Shown here piece by piece: positions 43,915 to 53,076 of a DNA stretch of 64,000 nt. The notes beneath the pieces are model-generated. The model saw only the letters and a program-made list of their open reading frames with translations. It searched no databases and was not told the origin of the DNA. Every line of letters starts with the position of its first letter. Position 1 is the stretch's first letter. Source of the DNA: Funiculus sociatus GB2-C1 (GTDB lineage: Bacteria; Cyanobacteriota; Cyanobacteriia; Cyanobacteriales; FACHB-T130); assembly GCF_039962115.1 (NCBI RefSeq), contig NZ_JAMPKJ010000026.1:1-64000 (forward strand), written 5' to 3'. A program made the translations under genes and the position numbers.

Positions 43915-44526
43915 TCAAAAAGTACCAGCCTCAGAACGCCAGAGGACGCGCACATCAATTACCCGCATTAAGGCGCGATTAGCGGCTTCTATTCCTCCGT
44001 CGCTATCTTCATAGACAATACATTCTTCTGGCGCAACTCCCAAACGCTTCGCAGCTAATAGGAAGATGTCGGGAGCAGGCTTACCCTGCGCTACATCATT
44101 CACAGTTACAACAGTATCGAAAAGATATCGCAAGCCAATAGCATCCAGGGTTGCTTCTACCAGAGGGCGATGACCACCACTAGCCACAGCCATCGGCACT
44201 TTACCATAGTGAGTCCGGGCAATATCCGCTACTGCCTGAATTTCCACTGCTGTATGTGCTAAAGCAATATAACGACGTTGCTTATCTGCAAATGTCAATT
44301 TTTCATCAAGACTATAACCAAATTCGCTGTTAAGCGTGTGGATAAGTTCCTTTGCAGATATGCCACTCCGCTTAAAGAACCATTCTTCATTTAACTCTAC
44401 ACCGAACGAGCGCAGCGTCGCTGTCCATGTCTGAAAATGAATAGGCATGGTATCCGCCAAAGTCCCATCACAGTCAAAAATTAGTGCGGCATAAGGTGGC
44501 TGTGGCAGAATAGGTTTTGTGTTCAT
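43915..44526 (-). CDS. HAD-superfamily phosphatase (beta-phosphoglucomutase-like)
   Basis: 203 residues. Motif I is ALIFDCDGTLADTMPIH (D18, D20), motif II is in VASGGHRPL, motif III and IV are KPAPDIFLLAA and VYEDSDGGIEAA. A helical cap domain lies at about 25-90. The family dephosphorylates sugar phosphates or isomerises them. The C-terminal residues are in a 19-bp repeat that also lies beyond the neighbouring toxin gene, so the end of this gene may have been remade on insertion of the toxin-antitoxin pair. Confidence 0.88.
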   Translation of the reverse strand: MNTKPILPQPPYAALIFDCDGTLADTMPIHFQTWTATLRSFGVELNEEWFFKRSGISAKELIHTLNSEFGYSLDEKLTFADKQRRYIALAHTAVEIQAVADIARTHYGKVPMAVASGGHRPLVEATLDAIGLRYLFDTVVTVNDVAQGKPAPDIFLLAAKRLGVAPEECIVYEDSDGGIEAANRALMRVIDVRVLWRSEAGTF

Positions 44527-44610
44527 GTGGTTAGGTTATTCAAGCTAAATAGCGATCGCGTTTTAATCCTAATACGGTTCACGAATAAGTTAAAAATCCC
44601 CAAGTGGCCG

Positions 44611-44636
44611 TAGGTTGGGGATGGCTCCCCAACCTA
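44611..44636 (-). terminator. Hairpin repeat (taggttgggga), likely terminator
   Basis: A perfect 11-bp inverted repeat taggttgggga / tccccaaccta (44611-44621 and 44626-44636) with a 4-nt loop, 20 bp after the stop of the Hsp70-like gene. It belongs to the gtaggttggg repeat family; no long T tract follows. Confidence 0.55.
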
Positions 44637-44656
44637 GAATTAATCAAAATTTACTT

Positions 44657-46579
44657 CTATTGAATCAGAATGATTGCCTCTTGAGCTTTAGTATTTAAGG
44701 CTTTTTTAAGTTCTTGCCCAACTTTCGCAATCAGTTCGTTAAAAGTCTCCCGATTCTCTGTCAACTGTTTTCTAAAAACATTTTCTAACTCAGGATTCAT
44801 TTGCTCGCAGATAGAATCAAGCTTGCTATCGCTTAAAAGAACGCCACGACTCCAACTAGGAACATCAACATTTTCCTTGATAGCTTCTTGGGTTTTGCTC
44901 CGAGTTATCTCCACTCCAGCAGCAAGCACAGAAGCACCATATATTAGCACAATCGGCCAAGTCAAATGCCCCGTGAGAACCAGAGCAATGATGCTACCGA
45001 TAGTACCTCCACCAATCACCACATTGACGATAAATCCCACTGTATCAGCAAGGATAGCATCCCCAATTGACAGCTCCGGGTTGACTACGGCAGGGTCGAT
45101 CCCTTCCTCAAACCTCAAGCTACTTCTGGGTATTTGGAACTTTCGACAAATCGGGTCGGTTTCTGCGGCTAAGTCGGGTTGAATTTTGCTGTTAAACCAA
45201 GTGACAGATTGATTTTTGATGATAAGTCTGGCGCGATCGCTTTTAATCCACTCCTCTGCGCTTCTCTTCAAGGCATTTTCCAAATCGGCTAAAGTCCGTA
45301 CTTTGTTGTTTCGCCAATCTTTCAGACCTGGTTTAACTACATTTTCAATCAAACCCTGTGATAAAGGTAACGTCAGTTGTTCGATTAACTCTGGGATATG
45401 TCTCTCAACGAGTTCTTTCAGCTTCTTCGAGTCGAACAGTTGCTTAACTTCTTCTTTAAATGCACTCGCACGCATATCCCATCGTCCTACCCGCGATAAA
45501 CCTAGTGCAATGCACCGTTCCGGTTCTGGATCTGGGCGAACCTGTGTTTCGGGTTCCGGGAAAATCTCCTGGCAAATATCGCGGGTAAAGTTCATCCGGG
45601 ATGCGCCGCCAGTCATCAGCACAACTTTCGGAACAATACCCTGTTGGTCAAGTTGTTCCTTCGCCTCAGTCACCGCCTCGCGAAAAGATTGAATCCAACT
45701 CTTGTCTCCTAGTTCAGACAAAGGATGGTTCAAAATCTCCTGCGCGATCGCTCCATTAACTTGCGGAACAAAGTAAATTTGTTCGTTAATCGACTCGAAG
45801 CCGCGTGCAAATGTTTGCGGATGCTTGTACAGTTGTTCGTTAGAAAAGTAGTCTTCTTTAGCTTTGCGACAGGCGAGTTCGCAACGAGCTTGGTGATGGG
45901 GATATTGCCCAAAAACTCTTTCGAGTAACGCTTTCTCTTCGTGTTTGGCGAGAGTCCGGGCAAAAATCGCCTTGTCGATTAGGGATGCTCCTAGGGCGTT
46001 GCTCCCGAAATCTATCGGGATCTCGTGCAAGCTCTTGACCAGAGTAAAATCTGTAGTTGAGGAGCCAATATCGACAATTAGCACCGACGATTTGAGCTTG
46101 TCGAAGTCCAGTTTACCAGCTTCCTTGGCTTGCATGAAAGCCGCCCGCGACTCCGGTACAACACTCAGTAAACCAATGCCAGATTCCTTAAGTAGCTTTT
46201 GGTATTCTTCGCGATCGCTTACTGACCATCCTGACGGACACCCAACATAAAACTGGCTATTCTCTCCACCTTCAATCTGTTTGCTTTCTTTTAAAAGGCG
46301 GTAGTAGGTTTCCACGAAACTGCGGATAGTCTCTCTGTAATTTGGATCGTTGTTGGGTTTTTGCTTAAAAGAAATTTTCAGCTGAGTAACGCCAGCTTGG
46401 ATTAAGGCTTGTTCTCCGACAAGATAACCCAGTTCCGGATGCCAGCCAAGAGCAGTGACTTGAACTTTCTTATTATTGACCTCAAGCATCTCTGGAGGTT
46501 CGATGCTTTCAACCCTCGCCTTAGCCACAGCTGTTTCACCGTGTCCCAAATCGAAACCAATTGTTTCTAAAATTTCCAT
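44657..46579 (-). CDS. Hsp70/actin-like ATPase with membrane anchor
   Basis: 640 residues. The first 370 residues form an actin-fold ATPase: IGFDLGHGETAVAKARV (phosphate 1), VLIVDIGSSTTDFTLV (phosphate 2), VVLMTGGASRMNF (adenosine). After a helical region there are two hydrophobic segments near 515-560 (TVGFIVNVVIGGGTIGSI and WPIVLIYGASVLAAGV) that should anchor it in a membrane. The C-terminal 75 residues are helical. It is not a canonical DnaK, lacking the peptide-binding sandwich. The next gene upstream (46893-47792) also has a membrane segment and may be its partner. Confidence 0.8.
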   Translation of the reverse strand: MEILETIGFDLGHGETAVAKARVESIEPPEMLEVNNKKVQVTALGWHPELGYLVGEQALIQAGVTQLKISFKQKPNNDPNYRETIRSFVETYYRLLKESKQIEGGENSQFYVGCPSGWSVSDREEYQKLLKESGIGLLSVVPESRAAFMQAKEAGKLDFDKLKSSVLIVDIGSSTTDFTLVKSLHEIPIDFGSNALGASLIDKAIFARTLAKHEEKALLERVFGQYPHHQARCELACRKAKEDYFSNEQLYKHPQTFARGFESINEQIYFVPQVNGAIAQEILNHPLSELGDKSWIQSFREAVTEAKEQLDQQGIVPKVVLMTGGASRMNFTRDICQEIFPEPETQVRPDPEPERCIALGLSRVGRWDMRASAFKEEVKQLFDSKKLKELVERHIPELIEQLTLPLSQGLIENVVKPGLKDWRNNKVRTLADLENALKRSAEEWIKSDRARLIIKNQSVTWFNSKIQPDLAAETDPICRKFQIPRSSLRFEEGIDPAVVNPELSIGDAILADTVGFIVNVVIGGGTIGSIIALVLTGHLTWPIVLIYGASVLAAGVEITRSKTQEAIKENVDVPSWSRGVLLSDSKLDSICEQMNPELENVFRKQLTENRETFNELIAKVGQELKKALNTKAQEAIILIQ

Positions 46580-46892
46580 ACTTTTTCTATCCCCTAATTC
46601 TTATTTTGAAGGGGAAACACTGGGTGCATTTCCATTTTGCAAAAATCTCGCCCCAGGCATCTTGCCTACGCTATATCCACAGACAGGCGAGATGTCTGTC
46701 CGAGGAATTGAAAAAAATGGGATGCTATAGCAATCCTAATCCATTTATCAAATTCTCTCTCTTCCTCCGTGTTCTCTGGGCCTTTGCGGTTCGTTTAAAA
46801 AAGGTAGTCACAAATCAAATAGGATTGCTATACCAAAAAACTTTTTAAATGAAGACTTTGGCACTCTTCCATAGCTGTAACAACAAGACAAT
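46580..46892. other. Intergenic region containing a 107-bp palindromic element
   Basis: 313 bp between the two membrane-associated genes. It contains cgccccaggcatcttgcct and acaggcgagatgtct repeat remnants (near 46650-46700), which are common cyanobacterial repeats, then the element at 46726-46832. No gene is seen. Confidence 0.6.
46726..46832. repeat. MITE-like element, tatagcaatccta termini
   Basis: About 107 bp bounded by a perfect 13-bp inverted repeat, tatagcaatccta (46726-46738) and taggattgctata (46820-46832). A typical non-autonomous repeat of cyanobacteria. Confidence 0.75.
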
Positions 46893-47792
46893 TTACTCTC
46901 TAGTCTCAGAGTAAGCTGGCTCAACAACTCGACCTCTTCGGAGTAAGCGATCGCCTTTCAACAAGGCAGGAGTTATAGTTACATAATCTCTGGCTTCAGG
47001 GTCGATACTTGGCTCAAAGTCAAAATACTCGCGCCCACTATGCTTGTCGCCTGGTTGGTAAATCTGGGTTCGTATTCCTTGCTCCATTAAAATCTGGGGT
47101 AGAAGTTTCGTCAGTTCAAGCGCCATCTGGGGTTTTTGCAGAAATGACGCACCGGTTAGCCTCTGAACAACATTCAGGAGTTCTGGCAACTCTTCTATTC
47201 CACTACCGTCAAGTGGTTTTTTCACTTGTTCAGCCGAGGCGACTGCAAGATCAATAGTGTTGAGAGCATCACCAAGGTTGTCCAAAAAGGCTTTGCTATC
47301 AACTTGCATAATCAGCTTGGGTGGTGCTACAGGCTGCTGAGAGTCGGAACGATTTTCGCCGCCTCCTTCGAGTTGGAACACAACTTCCAGCCCTACTAGC
47401 ACAGTCATCAACAAGATGTCCATCCAAGCCCCAACGGTATCTTGAGTCAGGGAAAATAACGAACCTAAGATGCTTATACTGATGAGTCCCTGTAAGACTT
47501 TCAGGATTAAGCTGTTGGAGAGACCTCTGACTTGCTTAACGATTTTCTCAGGCTGTGGCTGGGATCTCGTTTCGTTGGCAGCCGTGAGAGTAGCGATAGA
47601 CTGTCGTAGCGTGTCCAGAAAAAAGGAAGCTAGACGAATCTGCCCCACGCTCAACTCACCGATGTAATTCCTCTCAAGATTATCGAGTCGGCTTTGCACC
47701 AGCTGAACTACCTGTTCCAGGTTAGTTGCCTTGTCAATCTCTGTCTCCAGTTGGTTGCGTTCTTTACCAAAAAGCGTTATTAGTGTTTTCAT
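46893..47792 (-). CDS. Membrane-associated protein of unknown function
   Basis: About 299 residues from ATG 47792 (MKTLITLFGKE); the frame begins at a TTG five codons earlier. The first 90 residues are helical (coiled coil near LEQVVQLVQSRLDNLE), hydrophobic segments lie near 105-145 (ILKVLQGLISISILGSLF, DILLMTVLVGLEVVFQL), then helices and a C-terminal domain ending DYVTITPALLKGDRLLRRGR. I do not recognise the family. Because the Hsp70-like gene lies downstream in the same orientation, a complex of the two at a membrane is possible but unproven. Confidence 0.6.
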   Translation of the reverse strand: MKTLITLFGKERNQLETEIDKATNLEQVVQLVQSRLDNLERNYIGELSVGQIRLASFFLDTLRQSIATLTAANETRSQPQPEKIVKQVRGLSNSLILKVLQGLISISILGSLFSLTQDTVGAWMDILLMTVLVGLEVVFQLEGGGENRSDSQQPVAPPKLIMQVDSKAFLDNLGDALNTIDLAVASAEQVKKPLDGSGIEELPELLNVVQRLTGASFLQKPQMALELTKLLPQILMEQGIRTQIYQPGDKHSGREYFDFEPSIDPEARDYVTITPALLKGDRLLRRGRVVEPAYSETRE

Positions 47793-47892
47793 CACCCAAA
47801 AGCGCAACGATCGGTGTCTTTTTCAAGTTTGGCGTACAGCTGAGGCGAGTAACAGAAATTTCGTCATGATTGACGTTCTTTTGCCAGATCCC

Positions 47893-49113
47893 TTAGAGCT
47901 TTTCCCTTGGCGGCGACGTAATGCGGAGCTTTGTCAGCATCTCCTCAAGTTCTCTGAGAAATTCAAAGTCCGCCGCAGGTAGGCGCTGATGGCTCGAAAA
48001 TCCGCCTTCAGCCACGGATAGCTTCTTCTCTAAGAAATCGAACGCCTGCCGGAACTGACGCGGGTTTGCCTGAATGGGCGAGTCAAAGTGGCAGCCAACA
48101 ATCCGCTCAAAATCCCAACGGGCTACCTTGTCAGCCCAGCCCAGCACTGTTCTCGGTGCTTGGTTGAGGATAATCGTCTGTAGAATCGGTGCTACAAACA
48201 GGCGACCGCCGCCTCGCAGTGCATCAAACGACTGTTTCCAATCTTCCTTCCATTGGAAGGGAAACCAACCGAAATAAGCCTTCTTTGACCGATCTGGCGC
48301 TTTGAGAGCATCGCGAAACGACTTCCCCAATTTGGTCGCCTCTAGCGCACTCGGTCGGAAGTAGAACGCAAACAGGGAGATGCGCTGCCATCCCTTGCGG
48401 CGACTTTCCTCATTGTCCTCAACGACATCAAATACATCGTCCTTGGCGTGGAACAGTAAGGGGTACGGGTCAAGTTGGACGATTTCCGGCGGTTCTTCTG
48501 GCACAGAAAGCACGGAGTCTGTCACGAGTAGCGTGCGCGATCGCTTGTGAAATAATGCTACTTCCCCAAATGACCCCCGTCCCAGATTGATGTACAGCAC
48601 CTCGTAGTCAAACTCATCGCCAAAGGGCGCTGAAGCGCTGTCCTCCGGGAGAATGTGGGTGCGTTTAGTGGGAAAACCGAGCCAGCTTAAGGGGAGGTTC
48701 ACTGGGAAACTCCACTGATTCGGAGCCACAAAAACTTCTGCGTTCGGAAAGCGTCTGGCGAAGGGGCCGACGAAAATTTTGTGTTCTAAACCGGAAAGCG
48801 TTGGCAGGATGATGTACTTAACATCGCCGTATCGTTCCACCAATTCCTTGACGAGTCGGATACACTCTCCTGTCGGCGCGACTGGCGCATAAATGAGCAG
48901 GCCGCCTGCTTTGAGCTTAACGACGGTCATCCGAATCGGCACGACAGCATAGAGAATGCCCTGAACTTGGTCGAATGTCCAAACCGTGTCCTTGACCACT
49001 TCTTTGCGGAGTGTCCGCCGGGTGCCGTATGGATAGAGTGGCAAAGCAGGCCAGAAATGCCATGTAAAGTCCCCAGGACGGATGCTTTGCTCCTGTGTTT
49101 CCTGCACGTTCAT
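47893..49113 (-). CDS. DUF4336 protein (metallo-beta-lactamase-like fold)
   Basis: About 406 residues from ATG 49113, with a GTG five codons earlier as an alternative. DUF4336 features: FTWHFWPALPLYPYGTRRTL at the start, LLIYAPVAPTGECIRLVKEL, YIILPTLSGLEHKIFVGPFA, FPNAEVFVAPNQWSFPVNL and LLVTDSVLSVP. The fold is thought to be related to metallo-beta-lactamases, but the HxHxDH metal motif is missing (SGLEHK remains), so metal-dependent catalysis is doubtful. The family is common in cyanobacteria and plants. The gene is alone. Confidence 0.82.
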   Translation of the reverse strand: MNVQETQEQSIRPGDFTWHFWPALPLYPYGTRRTLRKEVVKDTVWTFDQVQGILYAVVPIRMTVVKLKAGGLLIYAPVAPTGECIRLVKELVERYGDVKYIILPTLSGLEHKIFVGPFARRFPNAEVFVAPNQWSFPVNLPLSWLGFPTKRTHILPEDSASAPFGDEFDYEVLYINLGRGSFGEVALFHKRSRTLLVTDSVLSVPEEPPEIVQLDPYPLLFHAKDDVFDVVEDNEESRRKGWQRISLFAFYFRPSALEATKLGKSFRDALKAPDRSKKAYFGWFPFQWKEDWKQSFDALRGGGRLFVAPILQTIILNQAPRTVLGWADKVARWDFERIVGCHFDSPIQANPRQFRQAFDFLEKKLSVAEGGFSSHQRLPAADFEFLRELEEMLTKLRITSPPREKL

Positions 49114-49507
49114 CGCGGTTCTATCCACGCCACAACTCCTCCCAAAATCCCAACGCTCAACCTATTTTTAATCTAATCTCCAGAAGTTAGAGTTGATCAA
49201 AGGTTGACACAATAATCTATCTTAGGTTTCGTTTTTTGAGCTATCTGTCTGTATATGGAGATAGCGATCGCCATCTGGGCTAGACCCCCGTGGTCATCTG
49301 TCGTCGCTTCATGCGCCTTCCACGCCCGCTCATCTTCTAGCTCGGCAAGGAGACAATCAGCGATCGCTCTGGCCGTTCATCCCCATCAATGCGATCGCTC
49401 TGTTTTTCTGAACGGGCAACAAAGATGTAATCCTATCGAGTAATTCAGGGATATTTCATCCCACAAGCTTATCTGTAAATCAGACAGCATAAACTGCTTA
49501 AAAGTCA

Positions 49508-50332
49508 ATGGTTGAAGCAATAATTATTTTTCTGCTCATTGGACTGATTATCACTGGAATTTTAGTCAATCCTGCCCTAGTTAAACGCCGCAGGAATCGT
49601 TTAAAAGATCGTCCTTTTCCACTACTGTGGAATGCGATTGTTGAAAATAATCTTCCTATTTACCTTCTTCTCTCTCCCGTTGAACGAAAACGACTTCAGG
49701 GACACATTCAAGTATTTTTAGCAGAAAAACAATTTATTGGTTGTGGAGGATTAGACGTAACGGAAGAAATGAAGGTGATTATTGCGGCTTTCGCCTGTTT
49801 ACTCCTACTCAACCAGCGAGAAACTTACTTTCCTAAACTTCGTTCAATTCTGGTTTACCCCAGCACGTATCTTGTGAATGAAACAGCTTACACAGGAAAT
49901 TTTATTGTGGAAGAAAGGCGTGTAGCTAGACTGGGGGAATCGTGGACAAATGACCAACTGGTACTGTCTTGGGAACAGGTGAAACACGATACTTACAATT
50001 GGCGGGATGGACATAACGTTGTGCTTCATGAATTTGCCCATCAGTTGGATCAAGAAGATGGTAAAGCTGAGGGTGTTCCTATTTTGCACCGAGACTCAGA
50101 TTATCCTATTTGGGCAAAGGTGATGACAGAAGAATATCAAGAACTCTGCAATGATATTCAACGAGGCGTAAAGACGGTAATGGATAGTTATGGTGCAACG
50201 AATCCCGCCGAATTTTTTGCCGTAGCGACTGAGACATTCTTTGAAAAACCCCACCAATTACTGAAGAAGCATCCGGCACTTTACGAGCAACTGCAACGCT
50301 ACTATCAACTCGATCCGGTGCAATGGATTTAG
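49508..50332 (+). CDS. MtfA-like zinc metallopeptidase (M90 family)
   Basis: 274 residues. The zinc motif HEFAHQLD (H174, E175, H178) is followed by DQEDGKAEG, and a third ligand probably lies in NPAEFFAVATETFFEKP, which is conserved in MtfA. An N-terminal transmembrane segment (residues 3-20) anchors it, unlike E. coli MtfA, which is cytosolic. E. coli MtfA is a peptidase linked to Mlc and glucose transport; no such system is visible here. The start is ATG 49508. Confidence 0.9.
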   Translation: MVEAIIIFLLIGLIITGILVNPALVKRRRNRLKDRPFPLLWNAIVENNLPIYLLLSPVERKRLQGHIQVFLAEKQFIGCGGLDVTEEMKVIIAAFACLLLLNQRETYFPKLRSILVYPSTYLVNETAYTGNFIVEERRVARLGESWTNDQLVLSWEQVKHDTYNWRDGHNVVLHEFAHQLDQEDGKAEGVPILHRDSDYPIWAKVMTEEYQELCNDIQRGVKTVMDSYGATNPAEFFAVATETFFEKPHQLLKKHPALYEQLQRYYQLDPVQWI

Positions 50333-50389
50333 ATAGGTTCAACTCCATCTAAGGTGAGGGGCGATCGCATAGTTTACCTTTTGCTTGGG

Positions 50390-50480
50390 GAAAACAGAAG
50401 TGCTTCTCCACCTGTGGTAAGGGAACCGAGTTGGCGATCCATCCCATCCGGCGACAAGTCAGGGAGGCTGCTTAATCGCA
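50390..50480 (+). pseudogene. Relic of the 3' end of a Cache histidine kinase
   Basis: The stretch with tgcttctccac, agggaaccgagtt and acaagtcag matches, with a few substitutions and small gaps, the last codons of the kinase at 56988-59267 (about 59190-59262: ECFSTPGEGSEFAIQIPIRQ). No reading frame remains. It lies just upstream of an intact copy of the same kinase, so a third copy once stood here. The rest of the 50333-50660 gap holds nothing else recognisable except the promoter of the next gene. Confidence 0.7.
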
Positions 50481-50660
50481 TACTGAAACGAAACCAGGCA
50501 ATTCTGACAAGTGGGCTGGAATTAAGCTGCGATCGCTCTCGTTTAAGCCTTTCTACTGAAACTTAAGCTCAAATGGTATTTTTAATCTCCATTCGGGAAC
50601 TATAAAGTAAGATTCAATACTTTTGTGTACTTACTTGAAACTTTCTGCTGAGCCACTCCC

Positions 50661-52949
50661 TTGAACATCAAAACAGATCGTCCTGCTAAGGCTACTCAAC
50701 AGTTTCCCCTGCGTCTAATTCTTATAGTTCCCTTTGTATTACAAATATTTGCCGCGGTAGGGTTAGTTGGCTATCTCTCATTTATCAACGGGCAGAAAGC
50801 AGTCAATGACCTAGCCAATCAACTGATTGACAAAGCCAGTCAACAGGTTGGCGAACACTTGGATACTTATTTGGCACTGCCACAGCAGTTGAACCAAATC
50901 AATGCAGATGCGATCGCTTCTGGACAATTAAATCTGAATAACCCCAAAGCGAGTGAGCAGTATTTCTGGAGTCAAGCCAGAGCTTTTAAAAATCTTAGCT
51001 ACATTGGCTGTGCCTTACCGGATGGTAGAGAATCAGGTGCGGGACGTTGGGTCAATGGAGTCGATCTCCTTGTCTATGAAAATCCCCGCAGAGGCGGTCT
51101 GGCATCAGACTATCTCGCTGACGACCAGGGAAACCGGAAAAGCCTTGTGCAAAGCTATCAGAACGATCCGTTAGCGAACCTTTGGAATAAGCAAGTGCTG
51201 AGAACACGTAGACCAGGCTGGTCTGGGATCTCTACATTTGAGACAAGCACTGTAGAAATCGCTGAAGCAGGCAAGGCACTGCAAAGCCAAAACACAGTTT
51301 CCAATCTTGGGATCAATTACTATGTCGCAGTCCCCGCTAGATATCCAGTTTATGACCAGAAGGGTAATCTGTTGGGTCTTCTGATGGTAGATTTGCTGCT
51401 AACGAATGTGAGTGAATTTCTTCGCAACCTGAAAGTTAGCCCTTCCGGACAAGTTTTTATCATGGAACGCGATGGCTTGCTGATTGGCAGTTCCAGCACT
51501 AAACCAGTCGTACAGAAAGTCGATGGCAAAACAACCCGGTTTAGTGCGCTAGAAACCCCAGATCCATTGATTCGCGCCGTGGCAGAAAAATTAAAACAAC
51601 AATTCAATAATTTCAAAACCCTTCAAAATACTCAAGAAATTGAGGTGAAATTCAACGGGCAGCGTCAGTTTATTCAGGTCACTCCTTGGCGCGATCGCTT
51701 TGGGTTAGACTGGCTGGTGGTTGTCACCGTGCCGGAATCTGATTTCAATTCTCAAATTAATGCCAACACTCGCACAACGATCGTCCTGTGTCTGGGAGCA
51801 TTGGCAGTAGCAACGCTTTTGGGAATCTACACATCACGCTGGATTACTCGTCCCATATTAAAGTTAAGCCAAGCATCCGAAGCGATCGCTACTGGACAGT
51901 TAGACCAAACGGTTGAAACTACCAACATCAAAGAGTTAGATGCGGTGGCACAGTCCTTTAACCACATGGCTTCTCAGTTACAAGATTCCTTTAACGAACT
52001 AGCGCAGACTAACGCCGAATTGGAAAATCGAGTTGAAGCACGGACAGCAGAACTTTCACAAACGCTTACTGATTTGCAGCATACCCAAATACAACTGATC
52101 CAAACAGAAAAAATGTCCAGTTTGGGACAATTGGTTGCTGGAGTAGCCCATGAAATTAATAATCCGGTTAACTTTATTCATGGCAATTTGATACATACAG
52201 AAGAATATGCCCAAAACTTGCTGAATCTGGTAAATCTTTATCAGCAGGAATATCCCAATTCCCCTGCAAACATTCAAGATGAGATCGAAGAGATAGACCT
52301 CGACTTTTTAAGGCAAGATTTTCCCAAGTTGTTGGCTTCAATGCGACTAGGAGCCGAGCGCATTCGGGAAATTGTCAAATCTCTCCGCAACTTTTCCCGT
52401 TTAGATGAAGCAGACTTCAAAGAAGTGGATATTCATGAAGGATTAGATAGCACATTACTAATCTTATTCAACCGCTTGAAACCCACTTCTGATCATCCAG
52501 GTATTCAAGTCCTTAAAGACTATAGCCAAATGCCGTTGGTAGAATGCTATCCGGGTCAACTCAACCAGGTGTTCATGAATGTACTATCGAATGCAATTGA
52601 TGCGTTGCATGAATCCGATAAAAAACGTACCTTTCAAGAGATTGCAAGTAATCCAAGTACCATTAAAATTTCTACAGAATTAAGCCATTCTAATTGGGTG
52701 ATTGTTCGCATAGCGGATAACGGTCAAGGAATGGCGGAGGATGTGCGAAGCAAACTTTTTGATCCCTTCTTCACTACCAAGCCGATTGGCAAAGGGACTG
52801 GTTTAGGACTCTCCATCAGTTATCAAATTGTGACTGAAAAACATCGCGGGAAATTATATTGCCATTCCGCACCCGGACAAGGAGCAGAGTTCGCAATTGA
52901 GATACCCATTCGCCAAACTTTCAAACCCGTTAAGGGCGCGTTGGCATAG
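50661..52949 (+). CDS. Cache-HAMP sensor histidine kinase, copy 1
   Basis: 762 residues. TTG 50661 is used as start because the paralogue at 56988 begins with ATG at the same position and the proteins align from there (KATQQFPLRLI). Domains: transmembrane helix 1 (18-42), extracellular double Cache domain (about 45-350), transmembrane helix 2 (VLCLGALAVATLLGIYTS), HAMP (RWITRPILKLSQASEAIATG), coiled coil, HisKA with GVAHEINNPVNFIHGN and HATPase with NAIDAL, DNGQGMAED and GTGLGLSISYQIV. The Cache domain likely binds a small molecule outside the cytoplasm. No response regulator is adjacent. Confidence 0.93.
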   Translation: MNIKTDRPAKATQQFPLRLILIVPFVLQIFAAVGLVGYLSFINGQKAVNDLANQLIDKASQQVGEHLDTYLALPQQLNQINADAIASGQLNLNNPKASEQYFWSQARAFKNLSYIGCALPDGRESGAGRWVNGVDLLVYENPRRGGLASDYLADDQGNRKSLVQSYQNDPLANLWNKQVLRTRRPGWSGISTFETSTVEIAEAGKALQSQNTVSNLGINYYVAVPARYPVYDQKGNLLGLLMVDLLLTNVSEFLRNLKVSPSGQVFIMERDGLLIGSSSTKPVVQKVDGKTTRFSALETPDPLIRAVAEKLKQQFNNFKTLQNTQEIEVKFNGQRQFIQVTPWRDRFGLDWLVVVTVPESDFNSQINANTRTTIVLCLGALAVATLLGIYTSRWITRPILKLSQASEAIATGQLDQTVETTNIKELDAVAQSFNHMASQLQDSFNELAQTNAELENRVEARTAELSQTLTDLQHTQIQLIQTEKMSSLGQLVAGVAHEINNPVNFIHGNLIHTEEYAQNLLNLVNLYQQEYPNSPANIQDEIEEIDLDFLRQDFPKLLASMRLGAERIREIVKSLRNFSRLDEADFKEVDIHEGLDSTLLILFNRLKPTSDHPGIQVLKDYSQMPLVECYPGQLNQVFMNVLSNAIDALHESDKKRTFQEIASNPSTIKISTELSHSNWVIVRIADNGQGMAEDVRSKLFDPFFTTKPIGKGTGLGLSISYQIVTEKHRGKLYCHSAPGQGAEFAIEIPIRQTFKPVKGALA

Positions 52950-53076
52950 CCTTTGGGAAGCGTGAGAGAGTATATGCTCCGCTTTGCGATCGCGCCCTAG
53001 CAATTAACTTAAAATTCCCGCCTTCTATTAATAACTAGCTTAAAGACCTGTTGCAACTAGCTATTTTGATAAATCC

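Noticed and set aside
47893-49113. Active metallo-beta-lactamase
   Set aside because: The HxHxDH metal motif is absent, so only the fold relation is noted.
50354-50566. Plus-strand open frame of 70 codons after the MtfA gene
   Set aside because: The DNA is a relic of a kinase 3' end read in a different frame.
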